DNA from: Serratia inhibens
Lineage (GTDB): Bacteria; Pseudomonadota; Gammaproteobacteria; Enterobacterales; Enterobacteriaceae
Direction of reading: 5' to 3'
Length of the DNA stretch: 64,000 bases
Assembly: GCF_003591175.1 (NCBI RefSeq)
Contig: NZ_QYYG01000010.1
Span: 118,238 to 182,237, forward strand
In this document: one piece after another, positions 1 through 8,368 of the stretch
Position numbering within the stretch: position 1 is the first letter of the stretch
Layout of the letters: each line of letters begins with the position of its first letter
Notes under the pieces: model-generated
The model's database searches: none
Seen by the model: only the letters and a program-made list of their open reading frames with translations
What the model was told of the DNA's origin: nothing
Position numbers and translations under genes: made by a program

Positions 1-1143
1 GAGGAAACTCAGGTAAAAGAACGTCTGCGGCAGACACAGCAACAGATTAGTTTGGCGCAGACGGCGGAGAAAAACCTGCGCACAGAAAACGACAGGCTTA
101 AAAATCAACTGGCCGCGATGAAAACGCAAAACCAGGCATCGGCAACCGAGGCGCATAACACTCTCACAGCCCAGTTACAGCACGTTGAACAGGATAAAAT
201 CACGTTACAAACGCACCTGTCAGAAGCCCAAAACAGAAACCAAACGCTGACCGCCGCCAGTGAAAATGTAAAGGCGCAGCTGGCAAGGTTAAAAACGGCA
301 GAGTCCGAGCTGCGTGAAATCCATACGCAAACACAGACACAGTTGAATGAACTGCTGCTACAGCGCAACACCATGCAAAAAGAGCTGGATGAACAGGTGA
401 CTGCGGCCGCCAACCTGAAAGCCGAACTGAGTGACTTGCGAAAAGTCGCCCCTGAAAAAATCCAAGCGGACAGGATGAAACAGCCTGCTGTACGCCAGTC
501 TTACGCCGCTGGCGTTTCGTTGGGTGAAGAAGTCCTGCAAATGCATGCGGAGCGCCAGAAATGGGGGGTGAAAGTCGACAAGCAAGTATTGCTGACAGGG
601 CTATTCGATACCTTCTCCGGGCAGCGGCAACTGGATGATAAGGCGCTCAATCAGGCACTGGCCGATTCTGAGCAGCAGGTAACGAAAGCCAGAAATAACG
701 TGATGGCAACACAGTTAAAACAGGATAATGCTTACCTTACCCGCTTCAAAAAAGACAAACAGGTTAAAACCACCGCCGCCGGAGCTTGGTATCGCATTGA
801 CTATACCGGCGACGCGCCGATCCCCACTGGTGCCACCCTGGACGTCGTCATAAAAGAAACGCTCACCGATGGCACCGTGATCCAGGATATGGACACCAAC
901 GGTGCGGTGCTGTCTCAGCCCCTGGCGCAATTCCCGCCGTTATTTGCCGACGCATTGAAGCAATTAAAAAACCACGGTTCATTAACCCTGGTAGTGCCTC
1001 CTGAGCTGGCCTACGGGGAAAAAGGTTACCCACCAAACATTCCGCCTAACGCCACCATGGTGTACCAACTGCGTATTGCTGAAATGTACCCAGAAACACA
1101 GAAAAAAAAGGGAGCGCCGGATACTGCAGCAGCACCCCGGTAG
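1..1143 (+). CDS. FKBP-type peptidyl-prolyl isomerase, 5' end outside window
   Basis: The reading frame is open from base 1, so the true start lies upstream; the first in-window start-like codon is a TTG at 52. The first ~130 visible residues are Gln/Glu/Lys/Ala-rich with heptad character, predicting a long coiled coil. A Mip/FkpA-like helical linker follows (a 'YAAGVSLGEEV' stretch), then a C-terminal FKBP domain of about 110 residues with 'YTGDAPIPTGATLDVV', 'LVVPPELAYGEKGYPP' and 'NIPPNATMVYQLRI'. FKBP proteins of this class assist folding of envelope proteins by cis-trans isomerisation of prolyl bonds. The coiled coil is longer than in ordinary FkpA. A terminator follows at 1174, so it is transcribed apart from the fimbrial genes. 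Confidence 0.85.
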   Translation, partial: EETQVKERLRQTQQQISLAQTAEKNLRTENDRLKNQLAAMKTQNQASATEAHNTLTAQLQHVEQDKITLQTHLSEAQNRNQTLTAASENVKAQLARLKTAESELREIHTQTQTQLNELLLQRNTMQKELDEQVTAAANLKAELSDLRKVAPEKIQADRMKQPAVRQSYAAGVSLGEEVLQMHAERQKWGVKVDKQVLLTGLFDTFSGQRQLDDKALNQALADSEQQVTKARNNVMATQLKQDNAYLTRFKKDKQVKTTAAGAWYRIDYTGDAPIPTGATLDVVIKETLTDGTVIQDMDTNGAVLSQPLAQFPPLFADALKQLKNHGSLTLVVPPELAYGEKGYPPNIPPNATMVYQLRIAEMYPETQKKKGAPDTAAAPR

Positions 1144-1173
1144 CCCCCTATTCTCTGGCTCATCGCCGCTAAG

Positions 1174-1211
1174 CTGCTGACGTCCTCCCCTTCGTCAGCA
1201 GTCATTTTTTT
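1174..1211 (+). terminator. Rho-independent terminator after the FKBP gene
   Basis: CTGCTGACG (1174-1182) pairs perfectly with CGTCAGCAG (1193-1201) across a 10-nt pyrimidine loop and is followed by TCATTTTTTT. This is a textbook intrinsic terminator on the plus strand, 30 bases after the FKBP stop codon. Confidence 0.85.
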
Positions 1212-1797
1212 ATTCCTGTTATTTATGGCACCTCAGATGCACTTTCCAGGCATTAAACAAGAAGAATTGAAGAATGGAATACTATAAAAAAGTACTAAAT
1301 AGAATCAAATTACATGACTATACCCGCAGAGATGGTTTTTTATTAGTCGTTGGTGGCAGTTTACTGTTCTGGACTACGGTGATAGGTATCCTATTTCTAT
1401 GTTAAAAAAGCGTTAAATCACACAAAGAAGGTATATTATTTTATATACAAATAAACGTCACCCAGAGTTTTCGGACGCAAGCCTGGGACACAACCTGATT
1501 GCGTGTCGAAGGGTATTTTTCAATTAATTGTTTTTAAAAGAAATTAAATTGTAAAATACAACATATTAGAAACCATTTTATTAGTGTTGATTTGAAATCC
1601 ACATGATTTATCATGGTATCACTGAGCAGGCATAGCTTTGCTATGTTCAGTCAGTAATACAATGTTTGAAATATGTATATTTATAGATATCAGCAATATA
1701 CCCGGTAGAATGAGAGCATGACGCTTTTTATCTTTTCGGGTAAATCAATATATCTTCTCATATACCTATAACTCTCTATATGGAATTTGGAGTCAAT
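1212..1797 (+). other. AT-rich leader region of the fimbrial operon
   Basis: About 590 bases of AT-rich DNA lie between the FKBP terminator and the pilin start. It contains one possible micro-ORF (1274-1405, listed separately) and a small hairpin near 1631-1645 (CATAGC-ttt-GCTATG). The length and composition suit a long regulated fimbrial promoter. I found no convincing pair of inverted repeats of the fimS type that would indicate an invertible switch, and no site-specific recombinase gene is adjacent. Confidence 0.4.
1274..1405 (+). CDS. Possible 43-aa single-pass membrane micro-protein
   Basis: An ATG at 1274 opens a 43-codon frame ending in TAA at 1403. It has a basic, polar N-terminus ('MEYYKKVLNRIKLHDYTRR') and a hydrophobic stretch of about 20 residues running to the end ('LLVVGGSLLFWTTVIGILFL'), the layout of a small inner-membrane protein. 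Purine-rich AAGAAG lies upstream, but spacing to the ATG is not ideal. Family not recognised. It could be chance, since the region is AT-rich and non-coding around it. Confidence 0.35.
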   Translation: MEYYKKVLNRIKLHDYTRRDGFLLVVGGSLLFWTTVIGILFLC

Positions 1798-2382
1798 ATG
1801 GTTAATAAAATCCTTTATCTCACAGTAATGGCCGCTGTGCTAAGCTCAGGCAGCGCACTGGCGGCAGATCAATCCGCCGGTGGCATTATTTCGTTCTCTG
1901 GCGCGATTACCGATACCACCTGTACCATTAATGGCGGTAAAAGCGCGGATTTCACCGTTGCGCTCAGCCCGATCTCCGTGACCGATGCCGGTAACACCGT
2001 GGGGCCGATTATCAAAAACAAAAAGTCTTTTTCTCTCACCTTCTCTAACTGTTCCCCGGCCTCCGGTACCTCTGGGCAACCGTTAAAGATTTACTTCTCT
2101 TCCGCTGACAATATTTCTACCGACGGCAAATATCTGCTGAATGATACTGTCAACGAGCAGGATACTGCAGTCGCCAAAAATGTCGGTTTCTCTCTGGCCA
2201 ACGCCAACTCCTCAACCCCCATCGCGCTGAATCAACCTTTCGTAACCGATATTCTCGGCAACAGCGCCGATCCGGACTCGGAAACCCTGACGCTGGACGC
2301 GTATTACTACAAAACCAATACAGCAGCGGCAAAAGTCGGCGCACTGCATTCTAACGTGACCTATACCATTTCTTACCTGTAA
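1798..2382 (+). CDS. Major fimbrial subunit (type 1-like pilin)
   Basis: This is the structural pilin of a chaperone-usher fimbria. I chose the ATG at 1798 over the in-frame 1780 because GGAG sits at the right distance before it and it begins a clean signal peptide ('MVNKILYLTVMAAVLSSGSALA'; quoted in part, cleavage after ALA). The mature chain has the pilin hallmarks: 'GGIISFSGAITDTTCTING' with the first cysteine near residue 45, a second cysteine in 'FSNCSP', and a C-terminal 'VTYTISYL' donor-strand-type beta motif with the penultimate tyrosine. It is the first gene of the operon; an intercistronic hairpin follows, as is usual where the pilin must outnumber the assembly proteins. Confidence 0.93.
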   Translation: MVNKILYLTVMAAVLSSGSALAADQSAGGIISFSGAITDTTCTINGGKSADFTVALSPISVTDAGNTVGPIIKNKKSFSLTFSNCSPASGTSGQPLKIYFSSADNISTDGKYLLNDTVNEQDTAVAKNVGFSLANANSSTPIALNQPFVTDILGNSADPDSETLTLDAYYYKTNTAAAKVGALHSNVTYTISYL

Positions 2383-2393
2383 TTTAGCTATTC

Positions 2394-2418
2394 GCCAGGC
2401 TCAACGGATGAGCCTGGC
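2394..2418 (+). promoter_or_regulatory. Intercistronic hairpin between pilin and chaperone genes
   Basis: GCCAGGCTCA (2394-2403) and TGAGCCTGGC (2409-2418) form a perfect 10-bp stem with a 5-nt loop. There is no T-run after it, and the chaperone ribosome-binding site GGGAGA comes about 6 bases later. This kind of element commonly stabilises the pilin part of a fimbrial mRNA or partly attenuates the downstream part. That role is inferred. Confidence 0.6.
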
Positions 2419-2432
2419 TATCGGGAGATAGT

Positions 2433-3128
2433 ATGATAAAAAATATTCTATTAGCCAGTTTAGCCCTGGTGACGACTCACGCCTGCGCCAACGTGGTAAT
2501 CAACACCACCCGAGTTATTTATCAGGAAAGCAATAAGGACGTTGTTGTTCAGTTGATCAATAACGGCAACGATCCGTCATTGGTCCAGGCCTGGATCGAT
2601 GATGGCGATATTAACTCGACGCCAGAAACCGCCAATGTGCCATTTTTACTTTCACCTCCGGTAGTTAAAGTTTCCGCTAATAGCGGTCAGCAATTACGTA
2701 TAAAAAAAATCGGTCCGCAGCTCGCTGCCGATCGCGAATCAGTGTTCTATCTGAACGTATTGGATATTCCACCGGTGCCCGAGAACCTACAGGGACAAAA
2801 TACTCTACAACTGGCTGTGAAGTCGCGGATAAAGCTGTTTTACCGCCCTAAGGATCTGCAGATCAATCCTGATTCCGTGGCCAATCATGTCGAACTGTAT
2901 TCACGCGGTAACTCTGTGACGGTCAAAAATAATGCTCCCTACCACTTTACCCTGGCCAATATCGACCGTGCTAACCAGAAGAATATATTGACCGATTCCA
3001 TCATGATCCCGCCATTTTCCAGCGCAACGGCGCAAACCCGGCAACCACTAAAAGCCAATGACAAGCTATCGCTAAAATATGTTGATGACCTTGGCGCCTA
3101 TAAAGAAAAAATCATAACGTCTCATTGA
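2433..3128 (+). CDS. Periplasmic fimbrial chaperone (PapD-like)
   Basis: The product caps pilin subunits in the periplasm by donor-strand complementation and delivers them to the usher. It begins with a signal peptide ending 'THACA'. The N-terminal Ig-like domain has 'VVINTTRVIYQESNKDVVVQ' with the conserved arginine, 'SLVQAWIDDGD', 'PPVVKVSANSGQQLRIKKIG' and 'ESVFYLNVLDIPP'. 'LQLAVKSRIKLFYRPKDL' follows and the C-terminal domain then starts. Length (231 aa) is typical. GGGAGA precedes the ATG. It lies 50 bases after the pilin gene and 15 before the usher gene. Confidence 0.95.
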   Translation: MIKNILLASLALVTTHACANVVINTTRVIYQESNKDVVVQLINNGNDPSLVQAWIDDGDINSTPETANVPFLLSPPVVKVSANSGQQLRIKKIGPQLAADRESVFYLNVLDIPPVPENLQGQNTLQLAVKSRIKLFYRPKDLQINPDSVANHVELYSRGNSVTVKNNAPYHFTLANIDRANQKNILTDSIMIPPFSSATAQTRQPLKANDKLSLKYVDDLGAYKEKIITSH

Positions 3129-3143
3129 TGAGGTTAAGCAAGG

Positions 3144-5654
3144 ATGACGATAAACAAAACCCTCACTTCGCTGCTGATATTAACGTCAATTCTGCTGACT
3201 AACCGGGCAGAGGCCATCGAGTTCGACACCCGTTTACTGGCAGGGGCGTCGCAAGAAGCCGACCTTTCACGCTTTTATCGTCAGTCAGACCTCCCCGCTG
3301 GGCAACATACCTTTGATATCTATGTTAACGGCAACTGGAAGGGACGTTTCCCGCTGCAACTGGGGGAGCAGCCTGAGCAGATCGCGATGCGCTATGAAGA
3401 TGCCGCCGTGTTGGGGATCGATCTCAGCGCCTTGCCCAACCAGCAAAAGGCTACACAACTTCTGCCCCTTAACGCACTGGTTCAAGGCGGTAGCGTCACA
3501 CAGGAAACCGATACGCTCAGCATGAAACTGTCGGTACCGCAGGCTCATATTATCCACGCGAAAAATGGTTATGTTGACCCGCAGTTCTGGCAACAGGGCG
3601 AATCCGCCCTGCTATTTTCCTACAATACCACCTACTACCGTTCACAATTCAAAACCGGCAATACTGCCACCCGGGACGATCTGTACGCCGGGTTGAATTC
3701 AGGCTTTAACTTTGAAGGCTGGCAGTTTCGCGATAACAGTACCTTTTCACATTATTCCGGCCGCGACAGCCAATGGCGGAACAATACCCGTTATTTGCAG
3801 CACGGGTTTTCATCTATTACCTCAACACTAACCGGGGGCGATTTCTATTCACCTGGCAATATGTTTGATTCTATCCGTTTGCGCGGGATCTCACTGGCAT
3901 CCGATACCAATATGTTGCCCAATTCCCAACAGGGATTCTCACCCGTGGTTCACGGCGTGGCACAAACCAATGCTCTGGTTAAAGTGATGCAGAGCGGTAA
4001 CGTGATTTACCAGGAAAACGTCCCGCCAGGTGCATTTAGCCTTGACAGCATTCAGCCCACCGGCTCCGGTGGCGATCTGCTGGTGATCGTGAAAGAAGCG
4101 GACGGCAGTGAACAGTCTTTCACCGTGCCCTTTTCCGCCGTGCCGAATATGTTGAAGCCGGGTATCGCCAAATACGCTCTGTTGGCCGGCAAGGTTAAGC
4201 AAAGCAATACTCGTTACAGCCCGGATTTCCTGCAAAGTTCGTTGCAATATGGCTTCAACAATTTGGTTACCGGTTATGCCGGTGCACTTATCGGTAACGA
4301 CTACCGTTCTTATCTGCTGGGGAGCGGCTGGAACCTGCCCTTTGGGGCGGTATCCGTGGATATCACCCAGGCAGACGCTCATTTTCCGGGCCGTAGTGAA
4401 AGCGGACAAAGTTACCGAATCGCCTACAGCAAATTCCTGGACACCACTGCCACCAACTTTACCCTGGCCGCCTACCGTTATTCGACCAAGGGTTATTATA
4501 GCTTTTCAGACGCTATTTATACCCACGACGGTTATCGCCAACTGGCCGATCGACAACCCGATATACAAAATCCAGCGGGAGAATGGTCAGGAGATCCGTT
4601 GGATATGAATACGCTGGATGCGCTGCGTTCGGCCCGCCCACGTAATACCTTTAACCTGAGCCTGAACCAACGGCTAGGCGACAATCTGGGCACACTGTTT
4701 TTCTCTGGCACTCAACGTGATTATTGGACCGAACAGGGCAATAGCCGCGAATACCAACTGGGCTATTCCAACAACTTCGGCAAAGTGGATTACAATCTCT
4801 CCGCCAGCCGCGTTCGTAATGACAGCCACGAGGAAGAAACCCGGTATTACCTGTCGATCAATGTGCCCTTCGATGCTTTCGAACACACCGCCTATTTAAG
4901 CAGCAGCCTGTCGATGACAGACAGCCATTACCAGCAGAGCCAGCTCAGCGTCAGCGGCGTGTCCGGCGACGCCAACCAACTGAGTTATACGCTGTCCGGC
5001 GCCAATCAGCCCGGCGGTGAAAACATGGCTGGAGTGAGCGCCAGTTACCGTACGTCGCTTTCGACACTCGGCGGGTCTTACAGCGAAGCGAGCGATTACC
5101 GGCAGGCCGGCCTTAGCGCGCGCGGCAGCCTGGTCGCTATTCCCTGGGATGTACTGGCCGCCAATGAAATTGGCCACACCCTGACGGTAGTCGACGCTCC
5201 TCAGGCCGCCGGCCTGATGGTTAATGGCGATGAAAGTATTATCACTAACCGGGACGGATTGGCACTGGTTCCCTACGCCACACCTTATCGTCAGAATACG
5301 CTCACGCTCTCAGATACCAACGACGCTTCCGGCGCAGAAATTACCAACAACGTCGGTTATATCGTGCCGTTCTACGGTGCGGTCAATCGCGTCAAATTTG
5401 CCACCGATCTGCGCCAATCTTATACCCTGACCGCCAGCTTCCCCGACGGCAAACCCCTGCCATTCGGCACTGAGGTTGTCGATCAAACCGGGCACGCCGT
5501 CGGTTATGTCGGCCAGGCCAGCGTCCTGTACGTCAAGAGTGAACAGCCGCCGAAGCGCCTCGACGTTAAACTCAACCGAGCTGACGCAAATAGTTGCGTC
5601 ATTGATCTGACTGCCGCCGATATTACGACGGTGAACAAAGTCATTTGCCGTTGA
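3144..5654 (+). CDS. Outer-membrane fimbrial usher
   Basis: This is the assembly platform and secretion pore for the fimbria. After a signal peptide ending 'NRAEA' comes the N-terminal chaperone-binding domain ('IEFDTRLLAG', 'LPAGQHTFDIYVNGNW'), a long beta-barrel with an embedded plug region, and C-terminal domains with 'PFYGAVNRVKFATDLRQSY', 'FPDGKPLPFGTEVVDQTGH' and a closing cysteine pair in 'CVIDLTAADITTVNKVICR'. At 836 aa it is full length for the family. The start at 3144 has AGG shortly before it and is 15 bases after the chaperone stop. Same operon as its neighbours. Confidence 0.95.
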   Translation: MTINKTLTSLLILTSILLTNRAEAIEFDTRLLAGASQEADLSRFYRQSDLPAGQHTFDIYVNGNWKGRFPLQLGEQPEQIAMRYEDAAVLGIDLSALPNQQKATQLLPLNALVQGGSVTQETDTLSMKLSVPQAHIIHAKNGYVDPQFWQQGESALLFSYNTTYYRSQFKTGNTATRDDLYAGLNSGFNFEGWQFRDNSTFSHYSGRDSQWRNNTRYLQHGFSSITSTLTGGDFYSPGNMFDSIRLRGISLASDTNMLPNSQQGFSPVVHGVAQTNALVKVMQSGNVIYQENVPPGAFSLDSIQPTGSGGDLLVIVKEADGSEQSFTVPFSAVPNMLKPGIAKYALLAGKVKQSNTRYSPDFLQSSLQYGFNNLVTGYAGALIGNDYRSYLLGSGWNLPFGAVSVDITQADAHFPGRSESGQSYRIAYSKFLDTTATNFTLAAYRYSTKGYYSFSDAIYTHDGYRQLADRQPDIQNPAGEWSGDPLDMNTLDALRSARPRNTFNLSLNQRLGDNLGTLFFSGTQRDYWTEQGNSREYQLGYSNNFGKVDYNLSASRVRNDSHEEETRYYLSINVPFDAFEHTAYLSSSLSMTDSHYQQSQLSVSGVSGDANQLSYTLSGANQPGGENMAGVSASYRTSLSTLGGSYSEASDYRQAGLSARGSLVAIPWDVLAANEIGHTLTVVDAPQAAGLMVNGDESIITNRDGLALVPYATPYRQNTLTLSDTNDASGAEITNNVGYIVPFYGAVNRVKFATDLRQSYTLTASFPDGKPLPFGTEVVDQTGHAVGYVGQASVLYVKSEQPPKRLDVKLNRADANSCVIDLTAADITTVNKVICR

Positions 5655-5675
5655 TTCCGTGTGATTGAGGAAATT

Positions 5676-6743
5676 ATGAAAACGTTATATTTATCCATTT
5701 TAATCGCCGGTCTTTCCGTTGGCGAAAGCCAGGCAAAATGCTACGGAAATCCGCTGGGGACAGCACGCGCCATCGCAATCGATCTGTCAGATAAACTCAG
5801 CGCTAACTCGCCAGAATGGACCGGGCAAGTTCATTCGCAATTCAATGGAACCTTCAATTGCTCAGGAAAAAACAGCAAATTGGGTTATTTCTCCCCCATT
5901 GCAGACACTGCCAGTAATACGTTGGTTGTCGGCTTTGGCGATGGTAAACACTGGATTAAGATACAAACCTCCGCACCTGAGAAAGGGGAAATTATCCTGG
6001 CGGAAAAGGGGCAACATTCAGCAACTGAACTCAATATCGGTTATACCGTCAAGGCAACGCTGGTGAAAAAATCCGGCAACACCACGGCAAAAGATCGTTA
6101 CTACATCGATAACTCCATGATGGTATCCGACTGGACCGGCATGTCTCTCTGGGAAATCATTACCTGGCCTATCAAGCAGGCGGGTAAGTTTTTAGCCTGG
6201 TTAGCGGGCAATGGTTGGCCAGTGGATCAACGTGATATGTATATGCAGCCGCTAACTATTCTCTACACTCCGAAAGCCACAACCTGCCAGTTTGAGAATG
6301 CTGGCCTGGCGGTGCAGTTGCCACGTTTGGGTATTGCCCAATTAGCCGGCCAGACTCGTCCCGGCTATACCCCTTTTACCCTGAATATGCGCTGTGAAAA
6401 CAGACTGGAGAATGGAACTTCGGACAGAGGCATAGAAATGTTTTTATCTAGCAACAACTTGCTGGCTACAGATAACAGCGTGATGATAGACACCAGTGCC
6501 GGATCGGCCAAAGGCGTCGGTATCCGTCTTGCTCAGCAGGACACACCTTCAACGCCGGTGATAATGTCAACTTCTACGATCCATAAAGGCAACGCAACCT
6601 CACTGTTTAAAACTAACGCAGGTGACACCCTGGATGCCCAATTCACAATGACCATGGGTGCTTATTATTTCCCCTATAACTTATCCGCAGCGGGGAAAGG
6701 AAAAATAAACACCAACGCCACATTAAACATTATTTATGAGTAA
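5676..6743 (+). CDS. Fimbrial tip/minor subunit, probable two-domain adhesin
   Basis: Its place after the usher and its size (355 aa, about twice a pilin) point to a tip adhesin: an N-terminal receptor-binding domain joined to a C-terminal pilin domain. I chose the ATG at 5676 rather than 5661 because GAGG precedes it and it opens a signal peptide ('MKTLYLSILIAGLSVGESQA'). The C-terminal half has a pilin-like cysteine pair ('ATTCQFENAGLAVQLPRLG' and 'FTLNMRCENR') and ends 'INTNATLNIIYE', a donor-strand-type motif. The N-terminal domain matches no lectin I recognise, so the ligand is unknown. A tryptophan-rich stretch lies near residues 155-175. Confidence 0.8.
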   Translation: MKTLYLSILIAGLSVGESQAKCYGNPLGTARAIAIDLSDKLSANSPEWTGQVHSQFNGTFNCSGKNSKLGYFSPIADTASNTLVVGFGDGKHWIKIQTSAPEKGEIILAEKGQHSATELNIGYTVKATLVKKSGNTTAKDRYYIDNSMMVSDWTGMSLWEIITWPIKQAGKFLAWLAGNGWPVDQRDMYMQPLTILYTPKATTCQFENAGLAVQLPRLGIAQLAGQTRPGYTPFTLNMRCENRLENGTSDRGIEMFLSSNNLLATDNSVMIDTSAGSAKGVGIRLAQQDTPSTPVIMSTSTIHKGNATSLFKTNAGDTLDAQFTMTMGAYYFPYNLSAAGKGKINTNATLNIIYE

Positions 6744-6796
6744 GGATTGAAAATAACAAATTGTTAATAACCATTTGTTATAATAAGGATGTTAAA

Positions 6797-7327
6797 ATGG
6801 GAGAACAAGCACAAATTGGTGTAAAGGTAGACAAGAACTTGAAAGATGAAGTCGATGAAATATTACGTAGCCTTGGTATAAAACCAACTACGGCGATCAA
6901 TGGGCTTTATCATTATATTTTACAGCACAGGGAACTTCCCTTCATCATCAATACGCACGTTAACAAACCTAGCAACCTGCTCAGCAATTTATTTATGGAT
7001 TACCTGCTACTGAAAAATACCTTATGTGACTTTTATCTGAAAATAGAACAAGCAGAACAGATCACAGAAAACAACCTGGATCTGTTAAAACATGTCGTTC
7101 GCGAGTTTATTGCAAATTTTCGACAAATAGAAAATGCCTTATATAAATTAAATAGCGGAAATATCATTGACTGGAAAAAGGCCTTTAACGGCGCTAAACG
7201 AGCATTTTATGTTCTTGAAACTCATGTCAGGTTTGAAACCTGTCAGGGGCACTATCTGGAGGATAGTGGAATAATAAAACTATCTCTGGCGTTAAAAATG
7301 ATCGCTGAAGCAGAAACGAACACATAG
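6797..7327 (+). CDS. RelB/DinJ-type ribbon-helix-helix protein with a long C-terminal extension
   Basis: Residues 1-50 fit the RelB/DinJ antitoxin ribbon-helix-helix fold: a short beta strand ('AQIGVKVDKNLKDEVDEIL'), then 'LGIKPTTAINGLYHYILQH' and the characteristic 'ELPFII'. RelB-type antitoxins are ~80-90 aa; this protein is 176 aa, and the last ~120 residues are a predicted helical domain I do not recognise. No toxin gene is adjacent. It lies 53 bases after the tip gene on the same strand, with AAGGA before the ATG at 6797. A DNA-binding regulator of the fimbrial operon is the more likely role, by inference from position. It might instead be an antitoxin relic. Confidence 0.7.
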   Translation: MGEQAQIGVKVDKNLKDEVDEILRSLGIKPTTAINGLYHYILQHRELPFIINTHVNKPSNLLSNLFMDYLLLKNTLCDFYLKIEQAEQITENNLDLLKHVVREFIANFRQIENALYKLNSGNIIDWKKAFNGAKRAFYVLETHVRFETCQGHYLEDSGIIKLSLALKMIAEAETNT

Positions 7328-7354
7328 TCACTCATCATTCAGGTTTGTGTTTGA

Positions 7355-7375
7355 GCCGCTCTCATTGAGAGCGGC
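7355..7375 (+). terminator. Perfect hairpin after the fimbrial operon, probable terminator
   Basis: GCCGCTCTC-att-GAGAGCGGC is a perfect 9-bp stem with a 3-nt loop, 27 bases after the last operon gene. The following sequence (TTGATGCAAC) is only weakly T-rich, so termination may be imperfect. Confidence 0.55.
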
Positions 7376-7929
7376 TTGATGCAACAAACTATATATTTAT
7401 CAATTCGTTTTGTTATCGGCATACACCGGAGACCGCATCTCGCCCCTGAGGGCACACATCCGTATTTTGCGGTATAACTCCCCACACTCCGCCTAAAGGG
7501 CCGGAACATCCGGAGAACAATATGAAAGCGAATAAAAATAGTAAATTTTTCATCTGACACTCCTTGTCTATCTTGTTCATGATGATAAGCCGCTGTAGGG
7601 TAATGAATATTAAACAAACTGACGTAGCAAGACTGGTTGTGCGACTGTGCTAATACCCGCTCCGACCCTACTTGTGACGGGAGTATTTTGGACATTGTAC
7701 AAAATTGTACTGGAGTGCCCCGAGCCTGAAGACAAATCTGGCCTCGTCGTGAGGACAGGAAATGTCTACTGGTGTAAGGGCACTCCATAAATGACGCTGA
7801 GGTGTCTGTTAAACCCGTGGCGATTCAAGACAAGCGTGTGCAACAGCCTCCTGTAGAGCCAGGTAAATAGCACTTGGTTGTTATTTAAGCTATAGTGGCG
7901 GAAAGACCTAACAAGATTAGGGTGGCATT
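7376..7929. other. Intergenic stretch, no supported gene
   Basis: About 550 bases without a convincing gene. A 149-codon minus-strand frame (7339-7788) has no ribosome-binding site or recognisable protein character. A very short frame at about 7522 (ATGAAAGCG to TGA, ~11 codons) is preceded by GGAGAAC and could be a leader peptide, but nothing downstream supports that. Confidence 0.3.
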
Positions 7930-8313
7930 GTGAGCCAAACTCGAAACCAGCAAGCCTACCAACGGGGCATTCGGATAGCACGTATGTGGAAGCGTCTTAA
8001 AGGCACGATTTTGAGATGGGATACATTCTGTGTGTCTAAAGCTCGTAAGCACAAGCTTCCTGGCTGGATTGGGCATGTACCCATTGCTGTTGCGTTCCTA
8101 GGTTCAGCCGCCGCCGCCCTGTTTGGTGGAATCATCATTGCAGGCAGCCTGCTTTTCATTTGGGCTATAGCTATCATTCTTCAGAATGTAAACACTTCTA
8201 ATGAGAATATATTTGATGATGATAGGGGCTCTGGGCCATCAATCAGGCATGGTAATGACGGGTACGGCTACTACACTAGTTCTGATGACCTCACTTCAGA
8301 GCGATTAGACTGA
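7930..8313 (+). CDS. Small membrane protein of unknown function
   Basis: A 127-aa protein starting at GTG with AGGGTGG at good distance. The N-terminal ~50 residues are strongly basic; about 40 hydrophobic residues follow ('HVPIAVAFLGSAAAALFGG' then 'IIAGSLLFIWAIAIILQN'), one long or two short membrane segments, and then an acidic, Gly/Tyr-rich tail. It converges on the TraG remnant. Small membrane proteins are common near ICE transfer genes, so it may be ICE cargo, but I do not recognise the family. Confidence 0.6.
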   Translation: MSQTRNQQAYQRGIRIARMWKRLKGTILRWDTFCVSKARKHKLPGWIGHVPIAVAFLGSAAAALFGGIIIAGSLLFIWAIAIILQNVNTSNENIFDDDRGSGPSIRHGNDGYGYYTSSDDLTSERLD

Positions 8314-8368
8314 GCAAAAACAAGAGTTAGGGGGAGCATTTTTGCAGTTTCCCCCGTACCCATAGATA

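Noticed and set aside
1212..1797. Invertible fimbrial promoter switch (fimS type)
   Set aside because: No convincing inverted repeat pair several hundred bases apart and no FimB/E-type recombinase gene nearby.
7339..7788. 149-codon minus-strand frame
   Set aside because: No ribosome-binding site; Ser/Arg/Cys-rich with no domain; it overlaps the probable fimbrial terminator hairpin.
7930..8313. Assignment as a DUF3742 ICE protein
   Set aside because: Location beside a TraG remnant suggested it, but the sequence does not show the family pattern I remember; left as an unknown membrane protein.
8330..8355. GGGGGA / TCCCCC pair between the membrane protein and TraG remnant as a bidirectional terminator
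   Set aside because: Only six base pairs around a 14-nt loop; too weak to call.
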